Shown in pieces: positions 51,261 through 63,900 of a DNA stretch of 64,000 nt. The DNA is from Rhea pennata (lineage: Eukaryota > Chordata > Aves > Rheiformes > Rheidae), in contig NC_084671.1 in the NCBI RefSeq assembly GCF_028389875.1, positions 26,505,083 through 26,569,082 on the forward strand, given 5' to 3'. The position numbers were made by a program, and so were the translations under genes. Positions within the stretch are counted from its first letter, which is position 1; every line of letters begins with the position of its first letter. The notes under the pieces are model-generated. The model ran no database searches, was not told the origin of the DNA, and saw nothing but the letters and a program-made list of their open reading frames with translations.

Positions 51261-52211
51261 ATTTACACATCTATACTTGCTTCTACCCATAGAAGGTCTC
51301 AAGTTGCCAGACTTAATTCTGGAAACATTTTTATATCTAGCAAGGCCAGCTGAGTCATTTTTAGCTGTTCTAAATGTACAGGTTTTACTTATTCTCTCTC
51401 TCCAAACCCTGTTCACTTAGTCTGATGGTGTCTAAAGCACATAGCTTGGAAGGCTATATAAAACAAATCCAATGCATTTATTTTTAGTCTCTGAAGTATT
51501 TCTAAAACAGGTTTGCTGTAACATATGTGCAAATCATAAAGGTTTTATTGTCACTAGTACTGCGTAATTCTCCCTTGGTTTTGCTTGCTATAAATAAGGT
51601 ACCATCACTGAATTGTGGTAATAAAACCATTTTATTACCCCTTTTCACCTGAAAGACTAGCTCAAAATCTGGTGGTTGTGATTTGCATCAGTTAGAAGAA
51701 TCTGATGATAGAATTCAATCTGATTTACAAAATATGTGCAAAATATTTGTTTTCTGAGAATATGTGGAATCAAACCATTTGAATTTCTTTCAGTCAATGT
51801 CCCCAGACATTATCGCAACTTTTCTCTGGCTTCTGCCGTGAAACTCTTTGGTCCCTGTCTTAGTTTCTGGTCAGTCTGTTCCCATGCTCCTCCTGGTTCC
51901 TCCACCACCGTGCCTTAATCAAATAATACCTTTGCCTTGCACCTAAATAGCTCAAATTCCTGTGCGAAATCTCGCATAACTTTGTTTCGGACAGCCATAC
52001 GTGCTTAATTGTCTCTTGCAGCTATCTAAAAGGAAGGGTCAGAACTGTTAACATTTTTAGCCGGGGTTATCCCAACCAGTAATAAAGCAAACAAAAATGT
52101 ACGTACAGCCGGGCAGCTCTGGCTTTGATGGATTTAGCTGAGGCAGGTTAAGGTGTTACTCTAGCAGCTACTGCTACCACCCATCCTTCTAATGCAAGTT
52201 AGTCCCCGTTT

Positions 52212-52227
52212 GGGGGGGGGGGGGGGG
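52212..52227 (+). repeat. Poly-G run (16 G)
   Basis: Sixteen uninterrupted G are followed by agagaggaag. Runs of this length are rare and can form G-quadruplex structures. Confidence 0.95.
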
Positions 52228-53689
52228 AGAGAGGAAGCTCAACAGGACACGTGAGAGTGCCTCACCTTCACCAGTTCAAAGTCTGTGCATTGGCTCAAAC
52301 CACTGATGAGGCTAAATGAATTCATAGCTACATCTGCCGAGAGCTAAATCTGCCGGAGCCTAGGGCTGAGTCTGTGGGTGTTACTATTCCCCTGACTCAG
52401 ACAGAAATACCTCCCAATGCAAACGCAGGCCAGAGCCTGCGTGGAGCCCCAGCGCCTTCAGCGGGGCCCACCCATGCGTGGCGCTCCTTAAGGGATTGGC
52501 ACCCACGTGAGCAAGAGCGGCAGCTGATGAGTAAGACCTGCTGCTGGATTTTGGACTGTGCCTCATCCTGATAGAGCTGTTTTAGCCTCATTAGGATGCA
52601 TAGTGAAATACCTCACAGATGAAATTCCACTCCATTTAAAACAGAAGAAGAGAGGGGGAAATAAAAAATTTTAAAAAATAAGATCAGTGCCTAATACATG
52701 AGCAAGGATGTAACAAGGGACTGATGGCAGTGGGAGGCAGAGGTTTATTTTCAGTTTGCACAAGACTTTCAAAATAATTAAAGCATTTTAGAAAGAAACA
52801 GATAAAACACAGCAAAACAGGCATTTGCTTGTATGTTTAGACTGTATTTAAAGAAGAAATACGAAAGAAGCAGTGTCCACTCTGAGGGGCTGAAGACAAA
52901 ATATTATCTTGAAAGAACTCCAACTGGTTCATCAGACAGACATGAAAGCTCCTACAGTTAATGTGTAAAACCTTCCAGATGAGGTCATTAAAAAAGCTTA
53001 TACTTAAGAAAAATGAATATATGAGAAAGAAGAGAAGACTACGTGGTCTTCTCTTGTGCCCTTCTCCAGCATAAAAGCCCTACAGCCAAGCCAATAATTT
53101 CTGCATTGAACCAAAAACACACAAAAAAGTTGGGCTATACATCATTTAAAAGGGCATCCAGCCTTCATGTCAGAATTTTAGATGATGGCAAAACTAACAC
53201 ATCACTAAATAACTTATTGCAGTGGTTCATTACCTTCTGTATTAAAAGCATCTGCCTTCATTCTAGTCTTGCACATTCCTTGCATATTTGGTACATCCAC
53301 TCAAGCAAACGGACGCTGTGTCGTCCGCTGAAGCACACGAACACCATTAACGTGTCCCTGCGGGTATGAGCACATTAGACAATCAGATATGGGCTCCTCA
53401 CCTTCTGCGACTGTACGCCCTCGTACAGAACAACCGTACAGTCAGCCTATATTCACACCTGTTATTTCCTGCTTCGAAATGCTCCTTCATTGCACAGCTG
53501 GTGATTTCAGTCTGTCTCTAATATAGCAACAAATTAATCAAGCAGTCTTTATCACTCTTCCAATCTTGGCAACAATACTGTAGAACATTGATAAATTAAG
53601 CATTTTTTGTGGTGTTGTTTCAAAATCAGTAGATATATACTAAGTATATACCAAGTACAGAACTTAAGACTTTTCAAGCAGACAACATC

Positions 53690-54780
53690 ACCTAATCATA
53701 AAAAGGAACCAGAAATTTAATAAAGCAATGGACTGACCAGCTAGCAGAGCCACCTGTCCCACATGCCTCCATGGCTGTATCACTGGGAGACTGAGTGCAG
53801 GTACAGCTCAAACAATTGCCTCGTGGTGGCAGAAATTCTCCCAGACTCTCCCAGCTCTCCCGCTGCTGCCCATGCCATCGCCACCAGCAGCAGAAGGCAC
53901 AGCTTGCCTCTAACACAGCTCCTGCAGCTGGGGCTGCCTGGTGGGTTGCATGAGGCAGCAAATGCCCAAGTGAAAAGAGAGCAAGGTGCTCAACCAACAC
54001 TAAAATCCTCCCCCCATGCCAGGCTTCAGGTTCAAAGTCTGGCCAGGTTAAATCCATTTGAAATACACACCTGGCTACACACCTGCAATGTCAGCTTTCA
54101 GGGTGCAACAGCTCATCTTTGATTAGGTACAGCTGATTAAGAGGACTTGGTCTCATGGCATACCTCCTACCCCTTGAATCCCTACGAGCACATTCCCTTC
54201 ATACAGTAGTTACCAGCAGTTAGTTGCTGGTGTCCATAGCCAAACCATGTGTTTTAAATACATCCAGACCCACCCTCTCAGGCAGTAGTGGGTTCCTGTT
54301 TCCAAAAGCATCCATGTGCCTATATCCACACTGCTCGAGGAATTGCAGTCCTTTCTGCAGTTCATATTAGCAGTTTGTCTAATGTTCCCAATCTCAACTG
54401 CTCTTGTACAACAGCAAATTCCTGGCACTTGCTGGTAAATGCCATTTCTTACATTGACAGGTAAAACTTCTAATCTGTCAAATTCCTGGAGGCTGAATTA
54501 CGTGTGAGTCAAGATGTGTATCTCTAGTGATGTTATACGCACATCACTTTGTGGTTTTACAGTTGTCATCTGACCCACAATCATCTTCTATAGAGACTGC
54601 TACTTTTATCTTCTTGAACTACAGGGCAGTGTGCTTGGTGACTCTGCAGCAAAACACGTGATTTCAGCATGGTATGTGAATGTACTTGGGTTGGGTCATT
54701 CCTGATGTAAGAAATGACACTGAGCATACCTGTGACTATCAGAGATGAATACCTTCTTCTGAAGTTCACTACAGACACTC
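53690..54780 (-). other. Unexplained region with Cys/Trp-rich broken open frames, possibly a decayed retro-element gene
   Basis: On the minus strand, separate open stretches (about 54581-54778, 54210-54428 and 53692-54057) are interrupted by stop codons and frame changes. Their translations are unusually rich in Cys and Trp, with an Asn-x-Ser/Thr site, as in secreted or envelope-like proteins. I do not recognise the family, and no long terminal repeats or polymerase motifs were identified. It may be a dead retroviral env-like fragment or chance. No intact gene is present. Confidence 0.2.
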
Positions 54781-57066
54781 AGACAGTCTAAGATAGTTAT
54801 GGCCCACACCTGCTTGGCTCATTCATTTGCTGTCACCCAATAACTTGACTGATCTTAGAGTAACTTAATACGAAATTTGAATGTATCCTTTAAACCCATT
54901 CCTAGTTTTTACCAAACCTAAAGCAATTGCAAGTCAATAATATTAGCTTCACATATCAGTAAATAGCTTCTCAATAATTTCTTAGAATATCAGTTTTGGG
55001 GTCAGGGTTATTGCCTTCAGAAAGGCAATCTTGAACTCTTTATAAATTTTTTTAAATAGCATTTATTGACACCATAATAACCAAATCTCTTCCTCACTCC
55101 TTTCTTTCCTAGGAAACATGGAAGTCTTTCTCTGATCCACTCTTATATTCACTTCTGTTTAGACCTCTTGTTGGTTAAGGAAGGTTGGTTAGGTAGCCTA
55201 ACAGCAGCCTACCTGTTTAGGATGGATACCCTTCAATCCTCTGGCAGACAAAAGTGTATCTGACAAAGATAATTTTGCTGGTTGATAGTGCGACTAAACA
55301 CACAGCTACATCTTTGGGTCATCCAGCTGAGTGAGATTCACTTAGTCAAAAGCAAAGTTCCTTCTCTACCAAGTATCTTCATAAATCCCAACAAGGACAT
55401 CTCTATGCTTTCCTGTTCACCAGTTAAGTGAAGGGGGAAAGCAGTATTCTGCACACGCATATATACTCATGCACACACATGCGCCCCTGTTTGGCTCATG
55501 ATGCCTTTGGAGACTTACATGCTTTTAAAATTACTCCTCATTGTGGTGAGCAGCTCCTGTGAAAGCTGCAAATCATTTCGGAGTAAGAGACCAGGAGCAA
55601 TTTGCTAAGAGCTGCAAACGATGTCAGCATTGTAAAGGTCACAAAAGAGAGACAAGTCTCTTCCCCAGCCTAAGTGACAAGGGAAAGGGGTGGCTGTTCA
55701 AAGCACACAGTAACTTGGAAGTAGAGAATATTGTTACAGATTCATCTCGTTGGCTGGCAAGGTATAAACCAGTTTATAGAAGAGGAATGAATGAAAAATA
55801 GATGTATGTTAGAGCTTAGGGATAGGAAAGATTGAAGGTGTAATACAAATTGTGGTCCAGTTAACAGAAATGCATCCATTATAGTTGCTGACACAGGCTC
55901 AAGCCCTTGGGGCTTTAGTCTTAGGGCAGGAAGAAGCACAGTAGGAAAGGCACAGGGAAATAAATAGCCTGTTCTTTCTTTTTGAGCTGTCCGTAACAGC
56001 AGCTCTTTTTATTTTGCAGTTCCACTGAGCCACAGAAACATAAGCAGGCTCAGTGAATCTCTATACCTCGGAGTAATTTGAAAACCAAACTCAACACCAC
56101 AACCAACAAATGTGTCCTTCATACACTTCCAGTAACACTGGAAATGGTCCCAGAACAACCGCTAGTTCCAAACATCCCAAAAGTCTTGGCAGAATTGAAA
56201 TCAGGATCCAAATTTAGCAGCTATGAGCTGAATGTTGTGGTTCAGGTTATGAAAGGAAAAAGCAGACTTTCTCATCTCCCAGAATGAGCAGTCCCCCATA
56301 GACACAGGAAGCAGAACGATGCAGGCCCAGGGCATGACTTCAGGCTGTGGCCAACCCTTATAAGGATAAAGCCCTCAAAAAATTTGGAAAACATAATATT
56401 CATACGAGATGTCCCATTTGACCAACCTGGAGTAACCTGAGTGGGCAAGCAGATCTCCCTGTGCAAGAGGAGAGTTTGGGACACACAGGGGTTCAGAGAG
56501 ACTGCCAAAAACCTGGAACAAAAATTGAGGCTGTGACCCTCTGGTGTATTGGATCTTCTGTAGGGTAACAAACAAGTGCTGTGAGTTCTCAAAACAGCAT
56601 CTAATGACTAATCTTTGGTACTATTTTGTGCCCTTCTCTCAGTGAACTGTCATTTTTATATTCACATTTCCTATATAGCACCTCATTCTAGAATTCATGT
56701 TAACCCCATCAGTCACAAAATCATGTACATATTTAGAAAGGCTTTGACAGCTGTAAGAATTCAACAAGACAAAGCCAGCAATGAACAAGTAGTCCATGTT
56801 TAACCCTGCCTTGGAAAGGCAGAAGGACCCACTACTGTTCTGCTGCTGTAGTGGTTTGTCTCCTGACAATGCTCGGGAGTACTGGCATAATCCATGCACC
56901 AACTCACAGCACAGTGGGACCCCTGCTCTGAATTCATGGTTCTTGGATGAGCATACATCCACATATGAAGGTGACTCTGGGAAACAAAATCAAGCCTCCA
57001 GGCTCCCCATTGCTGTGTAATGTTTTCTCTCCTACTTAGCAAGTGTCATGGCAGTTATGGATTTTT

Positions 57067-57096
57067 CTTCACTTATCTGCACCGTGATAAGTGAAG
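57067..57096. promoter_or_regulatory. 11-bp inverted repeat carrying two GATA-type sites
   Basis: CTTCACTTATC and its perfect complement-reverse GATAAGTGAAG are separated by the 8-nt spacer tgcaccgt. Each arm contains one GATAAG site. The repeat ends about 38 bp before the TATA box. Confidence 0.6.
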
Positions 57097-57134
57097 CAAG
57101 TGTTGCAACTAAGTGATAGGAAGCTACTGGGCCC

Positions 57135-57142
57135 TATAAAAG
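57135..57142 (+). promoter_or_regulatory. NGEF: TATA box (TATAAAAG), candidate NGEF promoter
   Basis: A canonical TATAAAAG is preceded by gggccc. A start of transcription about 30 bp downstream (near 57165) would precede the NGEF start codon by about 525 nt without requiring splicing. The orientation fits NGEF. An old LTR promoter is an alternative. No transcript evidence is available. Confidence 0.4.
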
Positions 57143-57605
57143 GGATTCATTCTTATAGTACAGGGAGCAATACACAGTAAGTGACAGATTAACAGAGCCT
57201 TCTCTTCAGCTTTTACTTTCTATTCTTTACAGTTTTCACCCTCAAAAACAAGAACACAGCCATTACCTGTATCCCCTCTAAATCCAACTGGTAATCTATT
57301 GCTCACCAGTGATTAGAGAGCAAATACAGTCATTTTCTCAGTAATATCTGGAATACTATAGTGTGTCATGACAGGACAGTGATGTGCACGTCAAAGCAAT
57401 GTTCAGGACGTTTGAATGAGGCTTTTAAGGTGTGGGATGGTCTCCTTACTCACAATGATCTCAAACAAAAAATCCTGCAGAGTCTTCATTACCCTGAATA
57501 GATAAAACACTACAATCTCTGAATTCACTGAAACTTGTTCTCTCTTTTTCTGCTTTGTTTGGTGTCTGTGTGTGTTTGTTTCCAGCTCTGCCATAGATAA
57601 AGCTG

Positions 57606-57671
57606 ATGGAGTTATGGAGGTTACCTGTCTTTGGCTGCTCTGCTGCTGATGGATCGTCTCAGTTGCCATAG
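57606..57671 (+). promoter_or_regulatory. NGEF: Upstream ORF in NGEF 5' leader (21 codons)
   Basis: ATG at 57606 opens a frame that ends at TAG 57669-57671, 18 nt before the NGEF ATG at 57690. It is in the same frame as the main ORF. If this stretch is in the mature leader, translation would have to leak past or reinitiate after it. A splice acceptor-like sequence (gtgtttgtttccag) ends at 57585, so the leader may begin at 57586 after an upstream exon. Confidence 0.45.
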
Positions 57672-57689
57672 AGACAAGATCTGGAAGCC

Positions 57690-57921
57690 ATGGACAGGCG
57701 CAGCGGAGTAGCTGCCGGTGGGCTCTCCGCCAGTGGGCTCTGGCAAGGCGTTCCTCAGCAGGTGTTAACAGAGGCAGGGTCAATCTCTGAAGGGGAGGAA
57801 GAGTCACACACACGTTACATTGCCATTCAAAGAAATTCCAGGTACTATCGGTCCATGCGGCTGCGGAGCAGAGAGAAAAGAAAGACTATGAGAGAAGCAG
57901 TGAACGCGGAGCGTGCTACAG
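57690..57921 (+). CDS. NGEF: NGEF first coding exon
   Basis: ATG 57690 (MDRRSGVAAGG...) is the first in-frame ATG after an in-frame TAG at 57669. It has a favourable context (agccATGg). The exon encodes 77 codons plus one base and ends GCTACAG|gtgagt. Residues 43-62 contain the RNS-x(3)-RS-x-R basic motif shared with mammalian NGEF; a short acidic stretch (EGEEE) precedes it. An alternative is an internal acceptor, for example cctcagcag at about 57760, joining a different first exon. Confidence 0.75.
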
Positions 57922-60900
57922 GTGAGTATTGACCCAAACAGCATTACACTTCCTTTTTTTCCGTGAGACTAGGAATGAGAGGAGCCAGTGAGATTACAGG
58001 GAAGATAGAAAACAGTCTCGCTGGTCAGCACAGTATACCTCTGCCCCGTGGCATGGCTCGCAGGTGAGGGCCTCCCTTTTCCAGTTAGCCCGAAAATGCA
58101 AGAGTTGGTTCTTTAAACATGCTTCATGGTGGAAAATCCAAGCAAATCTGGCACAGTGCTCTGCCACCCCTTCACTCTCTAGGGGAGAAAGAAGTTAAGC
58201 AGGGAAAGACATGAAGTAGTCAAAAAAGCAGGTACTTCTTTAGAACACAGAAAGGACAAATGATGAAAAGTAGGGTTTATACAAATATTTGTATGGCAAG
58301 GTGAGTGGCATACTGAGGAGATAATTAGCAAAGACCGAGCAGTATGCTTAGGGATCGAGCCTGTAGAAATTGCAATGGATTATGAGTTGGGGGGCCAGAC
58401 TTCTCAGAAAATGCAATTACTGCCACCTTGCACTGAAGATAGTTGTAAGAAACACCTAAGCTCCCCTATAAAACTGGGGGCTGAAACAACAGGACCACCA
58501 CCCAGAACGTACATGCGCTCAGGTGTGGCTCGAGCAGAAGTTGAATGAGGTGGCTAAAAGGCTTTCCCTGCGTGCGGACTGTGCAGAGCGTCGCTGCAAG
58601 GCAAGAGTTTCACTGAGCCGGCACCATGTCTGAGCAGCTGTCTGTGAAAGCAACTGGAGAAAGATGTGAGAAGCTGGAGGGAGAGCCAGGAAGGGAGCTA
58701 TCATCTCAACACACTAAGAAGCCCCGGAAACAGAGCCCCAAGAAAAATGCGAAAGTGGTTTCAATCCAAACACTAAATGAGAGAGAGCTGGGACTGTGAA
58801 GACAGAAAACGCCCTTTGCTTGACCTCCCAGGTGTCCAGAGAAAATGTGCTTTGAAACTCCTTGTAAACAGAAGGGAAAGCAGTGAGGATACCCATCCAG
58901 TCGTCAGATTTTAATATAACAGAAACTACACGCAAGGCTCTGAGCCTTGGCTAGTTGCATGGGTCAAAAAGAAATAACAGTACTCCTGGCATTCTGAGTG
59001 CTAAGCAAGGCACTGACAACTATTCCTCTTTGCAAAGTACACTGCTTCAGTCCTGGAAAGCAGACCAGGTTCTCTAAGAAAATAAAGAACAGACATCCTC
59101 CACCCCACAATAAAGGAGGTCTGGGACATGCCCACAAGAAAATAGGTGTCTCCTGCCTGCCTAGCCAAGGGAGCCATGCTGTTTCATCAGTAAAAAGGCC
59201 CATTCAACCCTGTGGCCTGGATAGAAGGAAAGTTCCCTCCCTTCTCCAAGTTTCCAGGCAGACAGCACCAGAGCAAAGAGCGCCTGTTTAATATTCTGCT
59301 ACTGTTGTCAGTGAGGTTTGTGGATAAACTTGAGTGTTGCCTATGCCAGAGCAGATCTGCTCTCCACCCTGCCAGTGCAGCAGCAGGACCAGCGCGGAGC
59401 CGTTCTCTCAGGGCTCATCCAGGCACCGAGGAGACTCGCCCCTCCGCCTGCTCCCCGAGCGTCACAGCATCCGGACCGCTGCCGGCGAGGCCCTTCTCCT
59501 TCTTGGCCACTGGTGCCACTGCAGCAGGACCAGCACTGAGGGAAGCATCTTACTCATTTGTCTGCAGTGTCACCGCTCCAGGAGAGGAGGAAATCCCTCC
59601 TGTCTAGCTGGTGCCATTGAGGAAGGACAAGCTAAAAGAAAGGCTTCTCTCTTAGCAGCTCGTGAGAGCATCCACAGCAGCTGACCTGCGCTTCTCTCCC
59701 ACACGCCCCCTCTCTGTGTTTCCACTGGTGAAACTGGATCTGTCCCAATTTGTTTTTTCTTCTGTATCTGCAACTGTTCAGCAGGACACACGGGGAACAG
59801 CATCCCTCTTCTCCAGTCCACACAACAGGACCTGCTAGGAGCAATAACTCTTTCTCCAATACGACTGTAGCAAGTCCAGCTCAGAGCTACAGCTTTTAAA
59901 TTCAGCTAGAACTGTGTAAGCAGCTCTTCTGCCTTCTCCCTCTACTCCACTGATTCCATCCCCTCTCCCAGAAACTGGACAGCGGGTGCTTTTACACCAG
60001 CCACATTTGTAGCGGGAACTTCTTCTGACAGCATTTGCTGAAGTGCATGGAAGCAAGGGATGGGTGAGCTCTTTTATCTTGCCTTCATACTCATTTGAAC
60101 AGCAGCTATCCAAGAGTCTGGCTCGAGCTCAACTGTCAACCTGTTAGCATTACGCTTAGGAAATTACCCGGTGGCAGGGAGGAGGAAGGGAGAAAGGAAG
60201 AGAGGGAAAGATGCAGGGGAAAATGCAGGATGGGATGCCAAACGGGAAAAAATACGACTCAAGAAGTGAGAACAGGAAAAAGTCTAAAAGAACGTAAATC
60301 CAGCAGAGAGAAAAGCTTTTATCTGAGCACCCTTTGAAGCAGCTTACTTTTGGCTTATAGCCTAGGAGTTGTAAAATGTAATAGATGCTTTCCTTTAACT
60401 ATAAAAAGAGTTTGTTTTTCTAAACAATCTCCTCTGACAGGAGGATAAAATGTTTAGCTTCTTTGAAAGGCAAAGAGAATAACTCAAACTAGTTTTTCCT
60501 AAGCCCCTGGCACTGCTTTAAGGAGTTAGAGAAGTCTGGATTTCACCTTTTCCTTCTGAAAATCAGTAGCGTTGATTAAAGGGGCATGTCAGAAACCAGC
60601 TTCAGTTAGAGCTTTGACTTGCCCGTGCTGTCATCAGTTTGAAATGGAAGCAAAATTATGACTTAGACCAGGATATTTCTAATAAAACAACAAGGCCATT
60701 TATCGACAGGCCGCAAACAACAGGAGGTTTCATCTGAAAACTAAGATGCGCCTTCTCCTGCCAAGGACTGCAGTAGTAAGCCACTGGACTTAGCACAACT
60801 TTGGCTCCCTGTGAAAGGATCAGGAGGTCATCTGAGGGAAAGTGGAGAAGCAATTAAAAGTAAAGCTCCTGTCTCACCCAAATCTAGTCTTGATTTATCC

Positions 60901-63900
60901 AGTAAACTGAACATCTACTGTGTGCCTGAAAGCAGAGCAGTAAAAAAGTCCTGACTTGTGAAACCAAATATTGGCATGCACAGGCAGACAGGGCTAAACC
61001 TTTTCTCCTGAAAAAATTGCACTAAAAATTGCTAATGCCGAGACCCAATTTTCAGTAGTTAAAAAACCATTTGCACATACAAGAACTGCTACAGTAAATC
61101 TACATTCTCCTTTTCTTGATTGCATAATCATGCAGTATACAGCCTAACGGCATTCAAATCTTGCTCAAAAATCTAAGCCCAAATGCAGACTTCTGTATGT
61201 TTGGGTATGGCCTGTTGCCATTTATGCAAGTAAACCACTGTTTACAGTACAAGTAAAGATGACCTTTAAGAAAAGGACTGTTTTAACTCCCTCTTGTCTT
61301 TCTTTTCTGTCATAGGTTCTCTCAAAAATGATGAGCCCGTCAAAGAGCCTCTGACTATGGAGGTTTTATCTCAGAATAAGGGATCAGCACCTCCAGTAAA
61401 CGCTGATATGAGAGCTGTAGAAGAACTATGGATCCAAAGGTAAGGAGGCGCGTGCTCAGGGTATTCACTGTGCCACTGCTGAAGAATATAGGCAGAGGGG
61501 CATCAGAGAAAAAAGGCTTGTTTTTTTTTTTTTTTTTTTTTTTTTTTCCAGGACAAACGGACTAAGCTATAGCTATCGATCATTGCCTTCTCACTCAGAC
61601 TTGTAATGGTATTTTCAATTATGTTTTAATGCTATATAGCATGTAATACTAGAACTGTGGTATAAAAGGCCCTTATCTGTCTAAGATTGGAGAAAAAAGA
61701 GAAGGAGAAGCAGCGAAGAAACAAAAAAGGCAGTGGGGAAGGCTGAAAAGAGGGGAAATGTGATGTAGAATCAGCCAGTGGGTTAAGCCAAGACTGCAGA
61801 TTGCCTCGAGCAGCTTATTGGGAGAATAAAGAAAGTCCGCAAGCATTTCCTTCTGCAGCACCCTACTATAAGGCCCATTCTCAGCCCTCAGGGAAGACGC
61901 TCCTGAAATGTTTAACAGGCTTGCATAGAAAGCAGCATTTTATATCTGAAGAAGTAGCTACAGAGATGTTTTCTAAAGCATTTTTGCTTTCTGTTTGCTG
62001 TTAACATTCAAGAACTAATACGCAGCAGAGGCCTTTACTGAGGTAGTGCTTTTTTGGCGTAAATCCCTCAATGGCCTAGGCTCAGCAAAAGGCCACAACC
62101 AAGACACTGCAGGGGAAGGGGACCGTGGCAGACTCCGTACCAAAGGTGAACTGCTGCTCTGAGGGGGTGCAGGCACAACTGACAAATACATGCAAGACAT
62201 CCATGCAGAGTGGAAATCTCATCTGTCCTGTCTCTCATCTAGACAGACAGGCTGCTCTCAGTACATGGACAAAAAATTTACCTAGACCTCGTGCTCTCTT
62301 GCCACTCAGCCACGCAGAGAGAGGAGATGCTGCCTACCCATGTAGTTTCCAATAGAGGACTGAGGCATTCCCCCGAACTGACCCTCATCATCTCCCGTGT
62401 GTAAAACTATGAGATAAGTCCCTATGTTCTGCAGAAGATCAAGCTGAAAGTGTTAAATACTTGCACTCTAATGATGCATGCATTATACCACACTGTGTGG
62501 TCCTAATTACTGTGTTGTTATAACACACAGTGCCTTTCCAGGCACCTTTCCTTATGAAGAAGACTCCAACAGAGAATTATAGCCAGTCTGTCAAGTCAGG
62601 TTTAAATAAATTAATTGTCCTGGCTGAAATTGATTGCCCTTTGGCATTAAACTGAGCATATGAAACTAGACAGCTACAGTCTGCTGAGATGTCAAACCCA
62701 TCTGTCTTCTTCTCCTTGCGGCATAATCATCACTGTCAGACTCTGACATCCTGACACCGCCACTTAGGCAGCCCTGAAATGTGCAAATCCTGATTCTCCC
62801 TGGAGCTGGAAACAATGAGCCTGTCCTGGGAGACAGTTTTATCAAACATGCTGCTGCGTACAGAGCTTGACAGGTCAGTACAGGTTGTAAGTCATGTGTC
62901 TGCTAAAAACAGGCAGTGCTGCTGAGTGGCATCGTCTCTTGCAACGGAGCAAAGAAATTTGACGTGGAACGAGACCAGAGTTTTAGCTCAAACTGAGCCC
63001 ATATCCTCCTCTTCCTTCCTCCAAAAGATCAGCAGTAATTAATAAGAGAACTGCTAGAAATTTGCATTCTGAAAAGCCTGCAGGAGCCTAAGGATAGTTA
63101 TTACTTGCAATAATCACTATTCTCCCCATTTTACTGTGGAAAACAGGCCATTGCACAAATAAGATATGTAAAATATTATCCCTGGTCTCAAGAAATGCAT
63201 TTAATCTCTCCCCAAAAGAAAAAAAAAAAAAAAACCCGACACCTGCCAGCTAGAAGTTCTTCGGAAAGCAGGAGACAGCAGTTCTGAAGAAAGGAAAGTA
63301 CAGGCACCTGAGGACAGCACTGGGGAAGGTCCATGGGGCTCTCAGGAGTGGATCACCACAGCCTTGAGGGCAGGTGGCGCGTCAGCAATGCATCTCTTTT
63401 CATTCAAGAGCAGCTGTACAAATGCTACGGCTAGGCCCACACAATCCCTTCTCCTTACATGAAAATAACCACTAGGTCTGACAAGAACGTGTTCCTTGCA
63501 AGTAGAGATGTCATTTCACATCATATACAGATGCTATAATTTAGGACAGGAAGGAAAGAGGGCAAGAGGAAATAGGAAACAACTGTCTGAATTGTCTGAA
63601 TTGTGCTCAGGTAGGGTATGGGCTTTAACACACTGATTAGGGAAAAGCACCATAGGCTTCTTCAAACCCACCAGTGACTTAGCTCTACGTCTCCTTCAAA
63701 GCTCTGTGAATGTTCTGTAAAAATATATAAAACAAGATAAGTAGAGTAGTTCACACTGATTTCTGAAAACTATCCTGCAGTTTTTCAGATTACCTCAAAT
63801 GATATTGTTAATGTTACAGAGCAATGTCTTATCTTCCAGAGGGTCAAACAGAAGAGTCTAAGAACTACCTCAAAAGACAGCAGAGACTCAAAATCATAGA

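Noticed and set aside
55559-55801. 80-codon open frame with a CxxC-like cluster, considered as a zinc-binding retro-element fragment
   Set aside because: A single CxxC without other motifs is too weak.
57165-57176. A 12-nt NGEF first exon between the TATA box and the gtaagt donor
   Set aside because: It is too short to be a credible capped first exon; the donor match may be chance.
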